Shown here one piece after another: positions 27,413-37,575 of a stretch of DNA of 43,457 bases. The DNA lies in NCBI GenBank assembly GCA_022777205.1, contig JALFGP010000071.1, positions 1 through 43,457 on the forward strand, read 5' to 3'. Numbering within the stretch: the stretch's first letter is position 1; every line of letters begins with the position of its first letter. The DNA comes from Rikenellaceae bacterium. GTDB lineage: Bacteria; Bacteroidota; Bacteroidia; Bacteroidales; UBA932. The notes beneath the pieces are model-generated. The model searched no databases, was not told the origin of the DNA, and saw only the letters and a list, made by a program, of their open reading frames with translations. Made by a program: the position numbers and the translations under genes.

Positions 27413-27444
27413 CTTGATTTGATTGGCAATAGTTTTTAACTTCG
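27413..27444 (+). promoter_or_regulatory. DUF5106 lipoprotein promoter, CTTG-N20-TAACTTCG
   Basis: TAACTTCG matches seven of eight bases of TAnnTTTG, 18 nt before the ATG at 27463. CTTG lies 20 nt upstream; a TTTG is also present at 15 nt. It would drive the eight-gene run. Confidence 0.4.
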
Positions 27445-27462
27445 CAGGATATGATTTTTTGT

Positions 27463-28422
27463 ATGAAGAGGATTCTCATATACGCAATGGCAGTGCTTGC
27501 GGTTGTGGGCTGCGGCGGAAGGACGACATCAAAGAAGGCGGATATATCCCCCACCCTTCCGTTCCCCCAGGTGCAGGTGCCGGCAATGATTGAAGACAGG
27601 GAAGAGGCTATGGAATACGCTGCGTTGCACTATTTCGACAAGCTCGCAGATCCGGCCCGCAAAGGCGTATGCGATTCCCTGACTGTGGCTTCCGTGGCGG
27701 CCGGGGAGGTGGAACAGGCGGTGTCTTCCTGGTGCTACCTTTTGGACAATTTGCCGCTGCCGACTGCACGCAAGGCTGCTTCAAGGCTTTTCCAGAGAGC
27801 GGAATCCTGCGAAATGGCAGACACTTCCTCCAATGTTTTCGAGTCCATAGTGGCCCTTGTGGACAGATATCTCTACGACCCCAATTCGCCCGTGCGCAAT
27901 GAGGACATTTATCAGGCCTTCGTGCAGGAAAAATCGCTTTCAAGCCTCTTTACCGATGAACAGAGGCAGGGCTTTGCAGAGACTGTCAGACGCTGCGGAC
28001 TCAATCAGGTGGGTACCAGGGCCGCGGATTTCATTTTTTCCGACCGCAACGGCCGCACGGGGCATCTCTATGGAGTGAAAGCCGAGACCACAATCCTATT
28101 TTTCTCGAATCCCGGCTGCAATGCCTGCAAGGAAATCATAGATGCCCTCAAATCCCGGCCTGAAATGGAGGATATGATAAAATCGGGAGATTTGGCCGTG
28201 GTGAACGTATATATAGACGAGGACCTCGGGGAATGGTACGGATATATGGGCGAATACCCATTGTCGTGGCATAATGTATATGACCCCAATCTGGTAATCC
28301 GCAACGACCTGCTCTATGATGTGAGGGCTATTCCTTCGCTCTATCTGCTGAACAGGGACAAAATAGTTTTGCTCAAAGACACCACTACAGAGAAACTGCT
28401 GGCCTCTGTATTCGGCAACTGA
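27463..28422 (+). CDS. DUF5106-type thioredoxin-like lipoprotein
   Basis: 319 residues from the ATG at 27463; the track ATG at 27451 adds MIFC before the signal peptide. The lipoprotein signal is MKRILIYAMAVLAVVGC. The N-terminal half (residues ~40-180) is the helical region typical of DUF5106-like proteins. The C-terminal half is a thioredoxin fold with FFSNPGCNACKEI (CxxC = CNAC) near residue 225 and the cis-Pro region RAIPSLYLL. Likely a membrane-tethered periplasmic thiol oxidoreductase; target unknown. First gene of a co-directional run through the Mrp gene. Confidence 0.78.
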   Translation: MKRILIYAMAVLAVVGCGGRTTSKKADISPTLPFPQVQVPAMIEDREEAMEYAALHYFDKLADPARKGVCDSLTVASVAAGEVEQAVSSWCYLLDNLPLPTARKAASRLFQRAESCEMADTSSNVFESIVALVDRYLYDPNSPVRNEDIYQAFVQEKSLSSLFTDEQRQGFAETVRRCGLNQVGTRAADFIFSDRNGRTGHLYGVKAETTILFFSNPGCNACKEIIDALKSRPEMEDMIKSGDLAVVNVYIDEDLGEWYGYMGEYPLSWHNVYDPNLVIRNDLLYDVRAIPSLYLLNRDKIVLLKDTTTEKLLASVFGN

Positions 28423-28444
28423 ATGAATACTAATAAATAAAGAT

Positions 28445-29497
28445 ATGGCAACTATAACCAAAGAACTTTGGGGCAAATCCAAAGACGGAAAGGAAATTTA
28501 TCTCTACACATTGACAAATGAATCCGGAGCCTGCATCAAGGTTTCCAGCGTGGGTGCGGGCCTTGTGGCTGCCTGTGTGCCGGACAGGAAAGGTAATCTC
28601 GCAGACGTGGTGCTCGGATATCCGGAGGCTGCAAGTTATTTCGCAGATGGTCCCTGCGCGGGAAAAGTGCCGGGACGTTATGCCAACCGCATAGCCAGGG
28701 GCAAGTTCGAACTGGACGGCAAAGTCTATGAATTGCCGGTAAACAACGGTCCGAACCATCTTCACGGAGGTCCGGAAGGCTTCCAGAATCAGGTTTGGGA
28801 AAGCCGCATCGAGAATGGGGGAGTGGAGTTCCTCTATGATGCCGCAGACGGAGAAATGGGCTATCCCGGTGCATTGAAGGCTGTGGCAAGATACGAGTGG
28901 AGTGAGGAGAACGAAATACGTCTGACTCTCACCGCCAAATCCGATGCGCCTACGGTGGTGAATCTGACCAATCACGCCTATTTCAACCTCAACGGAGAAG
29001 GTTCCGGTACTGTCCTGAACCACCTTCTCAGGCTCAACGCATCCGAATGGCTTCCGACCGACGAGACTCTCATTCCTCTCGGGGATTCAGAGCCGGTGGC
29101 AGGTACTCCTATGGATTTTGTGGTGGAGAAACCTATAGGCAGGGACATCAAGGCGGATTTTCCGGCCCTGAAATACGGCAAGGGTTATGACAACTGCTGG
29201 GTCATCGACGGCGGAGAACCTGGCCAGCTCCAAGAGGCTGCTGAGCTCAGGTCCGAGGAGTCGGGACGCTGTCTGAAGGTCTATACCACCCAGCCTGGTG
29301 TGCAGGTTTATACCGGAAACTGGCTTTCAGGTTGTCCTGTGGGCAAATGCGGACGCAGTTACGAGGACTATGAGGGGGTGGCCCTGGAGTGCCAGAACTT
29401 CCCTGATTCTCCGAACAAGGCGGACTATCCTTCACCTGTGCTCCGTCCCGATGAAACTTACGAACAGGCTATAATCTTTGCGTTCTCAGTAAGATAA
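28445..29497 (+). CDS. galM: Aldose 1-epimerase (galactose mutarotase)
   Basis: 350 residues, cytoplasmic (no signal peptide). Motifs are [30 protein letters not shown] with the catalytic-site His, and [12 protein letters not shown] with the second His. The late catalytic Glu is in [20 protein letters not shown]. It interconverts alpha and beta forms of galactose, supplying the alpha-anomer to GalK. It starts 22 nt after the lipoprotein gene and ends 2 nt before thyA. Confidence 0.95.
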   Translation: MATITKELWGKSKDGKEIYLYTLTNESGACIKVSSVGAGLVAACVPDRKGNLADVVLGYPEAASYFADGPCAGKVPGRYANRIARGKFELDGKVYELPVNNGPNHLHGGPEGFQNQVWESRIENGGVEFLYDAADGEMGYPGALKAVARYEWSEENEIRLTLTAKSDAPTVVNLTNHAYFNLNGEGSGTVLNHLLRLNASEWLPTDETLIPLGDSEPVAGTPMDFVVEKPIGRDIKADFPALKYGKGYDNCWVIDGGEPGQLQEAAELRSEESGRCLKVYTTQPGVQVYTGNWLSGCPVGKCGRSYEDYEGVALECQNFPDSPNKADYPSPVLRPDETYEQAIIFAFSVR

Positions 29498-29499
29498 CT

Positions 29500-30294
29500 A
29501 TGAAGCAATATCTCGACCTTTTGAAACTGATACGTGAGACAGGAGTGCTGAAATACGACCGCACCGGGGTGGGCACACAGAGCATCTTCGGACACCAGAT
29601 GCGTTTCGACCTTTCTGAGGGCTTTCCGCTTCTGACCACGAAGAAAGTGCATCTGAAATCCATTATCTACGAGCTGCTCTGGTTTATTGCGGGGGATACC
29701 AACATCAAGTATCTCAAGGACCACGGAGTCTCAATCTGGGATGAGTGGGCGGATGAGAACGGAGACCTGGGTCCTGTATATGGACATCAGTGGCGCAGTT
29801 GGCCCACTCCTGACGGAAAGACCATAGACCAGCTTTCGGAGGTGATTCAGACCATAAAGCGAAATCCTGATTCGAGGAGAATGATAGTCTCGGCGTGGAA
29901 TGTGGCGGAGGTGTCCAAAATGGCTCTTCCGCCCTGCCATACGCTGTTTCAGTTCTATGTGGCTGAAGGCAGGCTTTCCTGTCAGCTCTATCAGCGCAGT
30001 GCGGACGTTTTCCTTGGAGTGCCGTTCAATATAGCCTCCTATGCCCTCCTGACTATGATGATAGCCCAGGTCTGCGGTCTGCAGCCGGGAGAGTTCATCC
30101 ACACCACCGGTGACACCCACATCTACCAGAACCATTTCGACCAGGTGGCCGAGCAGTTGTCCCGCACACCCAAGGCCCTGCCCCGAATGGTCCTGAATCC
30201 GGAGGTCAAGGATATTTTCGATTTCAAATACGAAGACTTCCGACTCGAAGGCTACGACCCCTGGCCGGCCATCAAGGCTCCGGTGGCTGTGTGA
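29500..30294 (+). CDS. thyA: Thymidylate synthase ThyA
   Basis: 264 residues, the usual length. Motifs: [31 protein letters not shown], catalytic Cys146 in [32 protein letters not shown] (dUMP binding), and the C-terminal PVAV. It makes dTMP from dUMP with methylene-tetrahydrofolate and releases dihydrofolate. folA, which recycles that product, lies 4 kb downstream in the same run, separated by two envelope genes. The start ATG is 2 nt after the galM stop. Confidence 0.98.
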   Translation: MKQYLDLLKLIRETGVLKYDRTGVGTQSIFGHQMRFDLSEGFPLLTTKKVHLKSIIYELLWFIAGDTNIKYLKDHGVSIWDEWADENGDLGPVYGHQWRSWPTPDGKTIDQLSEVIQTIKRNPDSRRMIVSAWNVAEVSKMALPPCHTLFQFYVAEGRLSCQLYQRSADVFLGVPFNIASYALLTMMIAQVCGLQPGEFIHTTGDTHIYQNHFDQVAEQLSRTPKALPRMVLNPEVKDIFDFKYEDFRLEGYDPWPAIKAPVAV

Positions 30295-30331
30295 TTATGT
30301 GACTCAATAAGAATTGCGAAACTTGAGGAGA

Positions 30332-31705
30332 ATGAAAAGGGTTTTGATTATTACATATTATTGGCCGCCTTCCGGGGGATCGGGGGTGCAGAGATGGGTC
30401 AAGTTTGCGCGTTATCTGCCTGAACTTGGGTGGCAGCCTGTGGTTTATACACCTGAGAATCCGGAACTTACCAGCACTGACACTTCACTTGAAGCTGAAA
30501 TTCCTTCGGAAGTGGAGGTAATTAAGACTCATATTTTCGAGCCTTATTCTCTTATGCGCTGCCTCACGGGCAAGAAGGAGAAATCTGCCCGCAGCAACGA
30601 CCCCAATGCTGTCGTCACCCCTATCAATGCCCAGAAAAAGAGTTTCGTGCAGAACCTTATGCTTTGGATCCGGGGAAACTGCTTCATTCCGGACCCCCGC
30701 TGTATGTGGATACTGCCGTCCATAAAATATCTCAAGAAATACCTCAGGGAATATCCGGTGGATCTCATAGTCAGTTCCGGTCCGCCCCATTCAATGCATC
30801 TGATTGCCAGGAAAGTCTCTCTCGATATGGGGATTCCGTGGATTGTAGACTTCCGTGACCCGTGGACCAAGATGTTCTATTTCAAGCACTTGAAACTTAC
30901 AGCCTTCACCCGCAGAATGCACGAGAAGCTGGAAAAGAAAGTGCTGGACGATGCCAATCTCATCGTTTCTGTCTCCCCTATGGTGCAGGAAGATTTCAGG
31001 AAAATGACCTCTACGCCTGTCGAACTCGTAACCAACGGATACGATCAGCAGGATGTGGACGATGCCATAGAGCAGCTTGATGTGTCCGAAAAAAACTATG
31101 GTGAAGAGAATACTGAACTGTTCAATATTGTGCATACGGGAGTGTTTGCTTCCGACGGCAATCCGGACAAACTCTGGAAGGTGCTCGGGGAAATCGCTGA
31201 GGAAAATCCGGAGTTCCGCACCCGTACCAGAATCAGGCTGGTGGGTAAGACCGATATACAAATTCTGGATTCAATAGAGAGGGCCGGACTTGAGGGAATG
31301 ACTGAAAATCTCGGATATGTGAGCCATGAAACGGCAGTTATGGAGCAATGTGCCGCAGGAGTGCTTATTTTGCCGCTGAGGAAGGAACCCGAGTGCAGGG
31401 CCACACTTCCCGGCAAACTTTTCGAATATCTCGCTTCCAGAAGACCTGTAATCGGCTTCGGGGACCCGGACGGGGCAATGGGCCGCATAATCACCGGTGC
31501 AAAGGCTGGGAAAACCTTCGACTGGGATGATGAATCCAATCTGAAGGCCGAAATCCTGCGTCTGTGGGACCTGTTCCGGCAAGGCAGGCTTTCAGACAGC
31601 GAAGAAGACATTGAAGCATTTTCCCGCATACGCCTTACCCGCCGGATGGCCGAACTGTTCGACAAGGTGCTGCTGGAAAAAGCAACGGAATATGGCAACA
31701 ACTAA
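30332..31705 (+). CDS. Glycosyltransferase, family 4 / group 1-like
   Basis: 457 residues from the ATG at 30332; the track start at 30314 is a TTG. GGAG lies 1-2 nt before the ATG, a rare Shine-Dalgarno-like match here but very close. The N-terminus ITYYWPPSGGSGVQRWVKFARYLPELGW is typical of GT4-type enzymes. The C-terminal Rossmann half has FNIVHTGVFA, and LPLRKEPECRATLPGKLFEYLASRRPVI with the sugar-nucleotide EX7E-like region. Probably adds a sugar to a surface glycan or lipid; donor and acceptor are unknown. Its neighbour yfhO supports a cell-envelope role. Confidence 0.82.
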   Translation: MKRVLIITYYWPPSGGSGVQRWVKFARYLPELGWQPVVYTPENPELTSTDTSLEAEIPSEVEVIKTHIFEPYSLMRCLTGKKEKSARSNDPNAVVTPINAQKKSFVQNLMLWIRGNCFIPDPRCMWILPSIKYLKKYLREYPVDLIVSSGPPHSMHLIARKVSLDMGIPWIVDFRDPWTKMFYFKHLKLTAFTRRMHEKLEKKVLDDANLIVSVSPMVQEDFRKMTSTPVELVTNGYDQQDVDDAIEQLDVSEKNYGEENTELFNIVHTGVFASDGNPDKLWKVLGEIAEENPEFRTRTRIRLVGKTDIQILDSIERAGLEGMTENLGYVSHETAVMEQCAAGVLILPLRKEPECRATLPGKLFEYLASRRPVIGFGDPDGAMGRIITGAKAGKTFDWDDESNLKAEILRLWDLFRQGRLSDSEEDIEAFSRIRLTRRMAELFDKVLLEKATEYGNN

Positions 31706-31731
31706 TATTGAATAGGGAAACTGATTCCCGA

Positions 31732-34341
31732 ATGACAGTGCAAATGAATATAAAACTGAATCCGATAATGAAGAACCTGCTGATAGCGGCAGGCATAGTT
31801 CTGTTTTTTCTCTTCCTGTCCTATTTGTTCGTACCTCAGGTCCTCAGCGGTAAAATCGTGAACCAGGGCGACATATCTTCCTGGAAGGGAATGGCAAACG
31901 AGGCCGTAACCTACAATGCGGACCATCCCGACGACAAGACCCGATGGACCGGATCAATGTTCTCCGGAATGCCCACCACTGGCACCGTGGATGACTATGA
32001 TGGAGACTGGACCAAATGGCTCTACAATCTCCTGCTCACGGGAAAACGTCCCGCCACCTATTTCTTCATTGCGCTTCTCGGAGGTTTCCTGCTCTTCCTC
32101 TCTTTCGGAGCAGGCATCATTCCGGCCATAGGAGGTGCCATAGCCATAGCCTTCTGCTCCTACAATATGCAGATTATCCAGGTGGGCCACAACACCAAGA
32201 TGCAGGCCATAGCCTATTTCCCCTGGGTACTCGCCGGAGTGGTCTATACCTATCGCGCGGCAATGGGCAAAGGCCGCAAATGGCTTCCGCAGACCATATT
32301 TGGAGCCGTGCTCTTCGCCCTTGCTCTGAGTTTCCAGATTAAGGCCAACCATCCTCAGATTACATATTACCTCGCCATAGTCATATTTGTGCTGGCTCTC
32401 ACTCTGATGATATGGACCTTTACCCGTAAGGACAAGGCTCTGACCGGACGGTTTTTCGCGGCATCGGCACTGCTGCTGGTCGTGGGCTGCGTAGGCATAG
32501 CCACCAATGCCAACAAACTTCTGCCCACCTATGAATATTCATCCTATACCATGAGGGGCGGGTCGGAACTTGTGGCTGAGAAGGCGGAGGGGAAGGCCGG
32601 CGACGGATTGGATCTGGAATATGCAACTGCCTGGTCCTACGGCATAAATGAAATGCCCAACTTGCTCATACCTGCGTTCAACGGAGAGGCATCGGCCTGT
32701 GATCCGCGCCTGAAGAACGGAGCCACGGAACAGCTTCTGCGTCAGGCAGGACAAAAGAATGTGAAGGAGACCGTGAAGGCTCTGCCTATGTACTGGGGAC
32801 CGCAACCTTTCACTGCCGGGCCTATGTACCTGGGTGCAATAAGCATTTTCCTGTTTGTGCTCGGACTCTTCCTTTTCAGGGGCCGGGACAAAATATGGAT
32901 ATTGACAGCCACGGCACTCGCCATTCTGCTCTCCTGGGGCAGTCATTTTATGTGGTTCACGGAGCTCTGGTTCAAATATGCGCCTATGTACAACAAGTTC
33001 AGGACGGTTTCTATGGCCCTGACCGTGCTGCAGGTGACGGTTCCATTGCTGGGCTTCCTCACTCTGGACAAAATCATAAAGGAGGAGTATAACCACAAGA
33101 AGGTCGTCAAGGCAGTGCTTTGGGCATTGGGGATTACAGGCGGTTTCTGCCTGATTTTCACTCTCTTCCCGGGCCTGGCCGGCAGTTTTACCTCGGATGC
33201 GGACAGGGGCATTCAGGATATGCTTGTGGAAGCGCTCAGGGAGGACCGCAGGACTATGTTGCGCCACGATGCCCTGCGCAGCCTGCTTCTGGTTGCGGCG
33301 GCAGCAGTCTCCCTTATATGGTGCTACAGGACCAAGGAACCTTTCGTGGCAAAGGGCAGGGTGTACATAGTCGGAGCTTTCCTGTCATTGCTTTGCCTGA
33401 TTGACCTTTTCGGAGTGGGCAAACGCTACCTCAATTCAGACCATTTCATCTCACCCAAGAAATGGGAGGCGCAGTTCAACGAAAGGCCTGTGGACAACTA
33501 CATTCTCGCCGATGAGGACCCATCCTTCAGGGTGCTGGATTTGAGCGTGAACACTTTCAACGATGCCCATCAGAGTTTCCGCCACAAATGCATAGGCGGT
33601 TACAGCCCGATCAAGATGCAGCGTTATCAGGACCTTATAGAGAAATACATATCCCCGGAAATCAATAAGATATACAAAACGGCCGGGGAATGTGCCACCA
33701 TAGGGGAATTCGAGGAGAAACTGCCATATCTGCCTGTGGTGTCGATGCTCAACGGGCGCTATGTCATACTTGACGGGAACATTGCTCCGGCAGTGAACGG
33801 CTATGCCTTCGGCAACTGCTGGTTCGTGGATGCTTTCCGCAAGGAAGAGACTGTGAATGCGGAATTTGAAGCCCTCTCAAGCACTGATTTGAGTTCAGTG
33901 GCCGTGCTTGGGCCGGATTTCAGCCATCTTGAATTTGAAGAAGATGCCTCTTTTGCAGAGAGCGACTACATAGGAATGACCTCTTATGAACCTAACGAAC
34001 TCCACTACGAATGCAGACTGTCAGGCACCAGGCCGGTGATTTTCAGCGAAATCTATTATCCGGAGGGATGGAAGGCGTGGATAGGACCGAAGGGCGGGGT
34101 CGGAGAGACCGTGGGGGGCAGGTTTGTCAAATCCCAGGAGGCCGTCGAGGCTGAAATTTTCCGTGCCAACTGGACTTTGAGGGGTATGATGGTTCCTGAG
34201 GGGGAATATGAAATCGTGATGAGGTTTGAACCCCAGTCCTATATGGTGGGAGAAAAGATTTCCCTTGCGAGCTCAATTACCCTTATTCTGCTGGTGCTGC
34301 TCTCCGGAGGCTTATTGTTGATTTGGAAGAAGAAGGACTGA
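31732..34341 (+). CDS. YfhO-family polytopic membrane protein
   Basis: 869 residues from the ATG at 31732. ATGs at 31744 and 31768 are alternatives; the track start at 31708 is a TTG. A first membrane segment (LLIAAGIVLFFLFLSYLFV) is followed by an extracytoplasmic loop with DDKTRWTGSMFSGMPT. About a dozen more hydrophobic helices follow, then a soluble ~270-residue region and a final helix (LASSITLILLVLLSGGLLLIW) ending WKKKD. YfhO proteins resemble GT-C glycosyltransferases and are linked to sugar decoration of surface polymers. Adjacent to the glycosyltransferase and only 1 nt before folA. Confidence 0.85.
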   Translation: MTVQMNIKLNPIMKNLLIAAGIVLFFLFLSYLFVPQVLSGKIVNQGDISSWKGMANEAVTYNADHPDDKTRWTGSMFSGMPTTGTVDDYDGDWTKWLYNLLLTGKRPATYFFIALLGGFLLFLSFGAGIIPAIGGAIAIAFCSYNMQIIQVGHNTKMQAIAYFPWVLAGVVYTYRAAMGKGRKWLPQTIFGAVLFALALSFQIKANHPQITYYLAIVIFVLALTLMIWTFTRKDKALTGRFFAASALLLVVGCVGIATNANKLLPTYEYSSYTMRGGSELVAEKAEGKAGDGLDLEYATAWSYGINEMPNLLIPAFNGEASACDPRLKNGATEQLLRQAGQKNVKETVKALPMYWGPQPFTAGPMYLGAISIFLFVLGLFLFRGRDKIWILTATALAILLSWGSHFMWFTELWFKYAPMYNKFRTVSMALTVLQVTVPLLGFLTLDKIIKEEYNHKKVVKAVLWALGITGGFCLIFTLFPGLAGSFTSDADRGIQDMLVEALREDRRTMLRHDALRSLLLVAAAAVSLIWCYRTKEPFVAKGRVYIVGAFLSLLCLIDLFGVGKRYLNSDHFISPKKWEAQFNERPVDNYILADEDPSFRVLDLSVNTFNDAHQSFRHKCIGGYSPIKMQRYQDLIEKYISPEINKIYKTAGECATIGEFEEKLPYLPVVSMLNGRYVILDGNIAPAVNGYAFGNCWFVDAFRKEETVNAEFEALSSTDLSSVAVLGPDFSHLEFEEDASFAESDYIGMTSYEPNELHYECRLSGTRPVIFSEIYYPEGWKAWIGPKGGVGETVGGRFVKSQEAVEAEIFRANWTLRGMMVPEGEYEIVMRFEPQSYMVGEKISLASSITLILLVLLSGGLLLIWKKKD

Positions 34342-34342
34342 A

Positions 34343-34864
34343 ATGGAAATTTGTATAATAGCTGCAGTGGCTGCAGATGGGGCAATAGGACGTGGCAATC
34401 AGTTGCTTTGGCATCTGCCCGAAGATTTGAAGAATTTCAAGGCCACGACTATGGGCTGTCCAATCATTATGGGAAGAAGAACTTTCGAGTCCCTGGGTAT
34501 GCCTTTGCCGGGCAGGAAAAATATTATTGTTTCCACCAAAATAGAGTCCAGGCGATTGATTTTCACAAGGGAAGGCAAATCCAGCCTCGAGGCTATGACC
34601 TGTCCTGACCTGGATTCAGCGCTTGCTCTCGCCTCTGAAAACGCCGACAAATGTTTCATCATAGGAGGGGCAAGGCTCTATGCGGAGGCTCTCGGAATTG
34701 CCGACAGGCTCTATATCACTCATATCGATGCCACAGCGGAAGATGCGGACGCCTTTTTCCCTCCAATCGACCCGAAAAACTGGAAGGAGATTTCCCGTTC
34801 GGAAACCCGCAGCGATGCCGCCACAGGAATCACTTTCTACTATTCCGAGTATGTGAGGGCCTGA
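34343..34864 (+). CDS. folA: Dihydrofolate reductase
   Basis: 173 residues. The N-terminal IIAAVAADGAIGRGNQLLWHLPEDLKNFKATTMG contains the substrate-binding Glu/Asp region and the Met20-type loop. MGRRTFESLG and FIIGGARLYAEAL (NADPH site) follow. It reduces dihydrofolate to tetrahydrofolate, closing the cycle opened by ThyA. The ATG is 1 nt after the yfhO stop, so translation is probably coupled. mutS follows after 52 nt. Confidence 0.96.
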   Translation: MEICIIAAVAADGAIGRGNQLLWHLPEDLKNFKATTMGCPIIMGRRTFESLGMPLPGRKNIIVSTKIESRRLIFTREGKSSLEAMTCPDLDSALALASENADKCFIIGGARLYAEALGIADRLYITHIDATAEDADAFFPPIDPKNWKEISRSETRSDAATGITFYYSEYVRA

Positions 34865-34916
34865 CTTGCCGATTTCATCATTTCTGACTAAATTAGCCGA
34901 CTAATTCGCGAAACAA

Positions 34917-37568
34917 ATGGCAAAGGACAATTCCGGTCTCACACCGATGATGAAACAGTATTTTACTGTCAAGGCGCAGCACCCTGAGGCGTTGCTGCTG
35001 TTCCGGTGTGGGGATTTTTATGAGACTTACGGGGATGATGCGGTGCTTGCCAGCAAGATATTGGGACTGGTGCTCACCCGCCGTTCCAACTCCTCTCCGG
35101 ATTCAGTACCTATGGCCGGTTTTCCCTTCCATTCCCTCGACAGTTATCTTCCGAGGCTGGTGCGTGCGGGTTACAAAGTGGCTGTCTGTGACCAGCTGGA
35201 GGACCCCAAACTTACCAAGAACATTGTAAAGAGGGGAGTTACCGAGGTGGTCACCCCGGGAGTGGCCTTCAACGAGCAGCTGCTGGACCAGAAAGAGAAC
35301 AACTTCATTGCCGGACTGAGTTTTGATGCGGACAAATGCGGGGCGGCCTTTCTGGATGTCTCCACGGGCACTTTCCAGGTGGCGGAGGGCAAGTTGGACT
35401 ATGTGTTGAACCTTCTGGACTCATTCAAGCCCAAGGAATTGCTGGTTCCCCGAGGATATGAAAAAGGCATAAGGGAAAAGACAGGAGACCGCTATTACAT
35501 TTCAACTTTGGAGGAGTGGGCCTTCGTCTATGACAATTCGGTCGAGAAACTGAAGAAACAGCTCAAGGTGGATTCGCTAAAGGGTTTCGCCATAGACAAT
35601 TTCGCGCTTGGAGTGACCTCCGCCGGGGCTTTGCTCATATATCTGGAACAGACCCAGCACGCGGGTTTGGGCAATATCTGCTCCATTTCCCGCATTGACG
35701 GCGACCGCTATGTCTGGATGGACCAGTTCACTTTCCGCAATCTTGAAATTTTCTCCGCAAGCTCGGGCAAGGACGGGGTGAGCCTTGTGGATGTTATGGA
35801 CCGCACCGTCAGCCCTATGGGTTCCCGCCTTCTTCGCAACTGGATGGCCCTTCCGATTATGGATTTGGAAGAACTCAGGGAGCGTCAGGATGTGGTGGAA
35901 TGGTTCGTCAGCCATACGGACAGGCTGGATGCTTTGAGGGAACTTGTGGGGGATATAGGCGACCTCGAAAGGGGAGTTTCAAGGGCTTCTGCGGGCAAAC
36001 TCCTGCCTCGCGGGGTGCTGATGGTCAAGCGGGGACTGTCGCAGCTGGGACCGGTAAAACAGTTGTGCGAAAGCAGTGACAGCGATGCTTTGCGAAAGTT
36101 GTCCGGGGCCATTTGCGAGTGCCGCGAACTTCTGGATGACATAGAAAAGACCATAGACCCGGATACTGCCTCTATGCTGGGCAAGGGAGATGTGATAGCT
36201 CCGGGAGTTTCGGAAGAACTGGATGAACTCCGCCGTATCGCCCGTCACGGCAAGGATTATCTGCTTGAAATCCAGCGCAGAGAAACCGAGCGCACCGGCA
36301 TATCCTCCCTCAAGGTCAATTACAATTCCGTTTTCGGCTATTATCTTGAGGTCCGCAATGTCCATAAGGACAAGGTGCCGGAGGACTGGGTGCGCAAACA
36401 GACTCTCGTGAATGCGGAAAGATATGTCACCAAGGAACTCAAGGAATATGAGGAGAAGATACTTGGGGCCGAGGAAAGGATATATGTGCTTGAGACACAG
36501 ATATTCAATAATCTCGTAGCAAAAATCCGCGAGAAGGTGGCGGTGATTCAGAACAACTGCCGTGCGATTGCGAAGATTGATGTGCTGGCCGGATTTGCCC
36601 GCATTGCCATAGACAGGAACTATTGCCGTCCACAGATCAACGACGGCAAGTCTCTGGACATAGTCTCAGGCAGGCATCCCGTCATCGAGACTATGATGGG
36701 GCCGGGCGAGGAATATGTGCCCAATACTGTCCATCTGGACTCTGACTCGCAGCAGATTATCATCCTCACCGGTCCGAATATGGCAGGAAAATCGGCTCTT
36801 CTTCGTCAGACTGCCCTCATAGTGCTGCTGGCTCAGACAGGTTCATTCGTGCCTGCGGAAAAGGTGGTTATGGGCCGTTTCGACAAGATTTTCACCAGGG
36901 TGGGTGCATCGGACAACATATCCCGCGGGGAGTCCACCTTTATGGTCGAGATGCTGGAGACGGCTATGATTCTGCATAATATTTCGGCAAGGTCCCTGGT
37001 GCTGCTGGATGAAATCGGCCGTGGAACCTCCACTTACGACGGAATGTCCATAGCCAGGGCCATAGTGGAGTACATCCACGAAAACGGTCAGGGGGCAAAG
37101 ACCCTTTTCGCCACCCACTATCACGAACTCAACGATATGGAGCAGACCTTCGCCCGTGTGAAGAATTTCCACATTGCAGTGAAGGAAGTGGGCAAGCAGG
37201 TGATTTTCCTCCGCAAGATGGTGGAGGGAGGCGTGGCCCACAGCTTCGGACTGCACGTTGCTCGTATGGCGGGAATGCCTTCGCAAGTGATAGTTTCGGC
37301 AGAAAAGACCCTTGCAGCGCTTGAAAGCGGGGAAGGAAAATCCGGAGCCGCAAAGTTTAGTGCAGCCAAGCAGATAAAGCCCCACAATGTGAAGGAAGGA
37401 AGAGTGGAGGGAGACGGTTCTCTGCAATTGAGTTTCTTCCAGCTGGAGGACCCGCTGCTGTCTTCGCTCAAGGATGACCTGGAGGCAGTGGACCTCAATT
37501 CCATCACTCCTCTCCAGGCCTTCGACCTGCTCCGCAAGATGAAAGAAAAAATGGGATTAAATAAGTGA
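34917..37568 (+). CDS. mutS: DNA mismatch repair protein MutS
   Basis: 883 residues. The mismatch-contacting motif F-x-E is in [15 protein letters not shown] near residue 40. The connector, lever and clamp regions follow ([14 protein letters not shown] near residue 465). The ATPase has Walker [15 protein letters not shown] near 618, signature [11 protein letters not shown], and Walker [15 protein letters not shown]. The tail [19 protein letters not shown] is the MutS dimer/tetramer end. MutS1 starts mismatch repair; mutL is not in the window. Parts of this gene are distinctly G+C-rich relative to mnmG. Confidence 0.98.
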   Translation: MAKDNSGLTPMMKQYFTVKAQHPEALLLFRCGDFYETYGDDAVLASKILGLVLTRRSNSSPDSVPMAGFPFHSLDSYLPRLVRAGYKVAVCDQLEDPKLTKNIVKRGVTEVVTPGVAFNEQLLDQKENNFIAGLSFDADKCGAAFLDVSTGTFQVAEGKLDYVLNLLDSFKPKELLVPRGYEKGIREKTGDRYYISTLEEWAFVYDNSVEKLKKQLKVDSLKGFAIDNFALGVTSAGALLIYLEQTQHAGLGNICSISRIDGDRYVWMDQFTFRNLEIFSASSGKDGVSLVDVMDRTVSPMGSRLLRNWMALPIMDLEELRERQDVVEWFVSHTDRLDALRELVGDIGDLERGVSRASAGKLLPRGVLMVKRGLSQLGPVKQLCESSDSDALRKLSGAICECRELLDDIEKTIDPDTASMLGKGDVIAPGVSEELDELRRIARHGKDYLLEIQRRETERTGISSLKVNYNSVFGYYLEVRNVHKDKVPEDWVRKQTLVNAERYVTKELKEYEEKILGAEERIYVLETQIFNNLVAKIREKVAVIQNNCRAIAKIDVLAGFARIAIDRNYCRPQINDGKSLDIVSGRHPVIETMMGPGEEYVPNTVHLDSDSQQIIILTGPNMAGKSALLRQTALIVLLAQTGSFVPAEKVVMGRFDKIFTRVGASDNISRGESTFMVEMLETAMILHNISARSLVLLDEIGRGTSTYDGMSIARAIVEYIHENGQGAKTLFATHYHELNDMEQTFARVKNFHIAVKEVGKQVIFLRKMVEGGVAHSFGLHVARMAGMPSQVIVSAEKTLAALESGEGKSGAAKFSAAKQIKPHNVKEGRVEGDGSLQLSFFQLEDPLLSSLKDDLEAVDLNSITPLQAFDLLRKMKEKMGLNK

Positions 37569-37575
37569 GATTGAT

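Noticed and set aside
31715-31729. GGGAA-ACTGA-TTCCC hairpin before yfhO
   Set aside because: Stem of 5 bp with no T-run; too weak for a terminator between coupled genes.
32539-33267. 242-residue minus-strand ORF antisense to yfhO
   Set aside because: Antisense shadow in G+C-richer DNA, low-complexity residues, no promoter.
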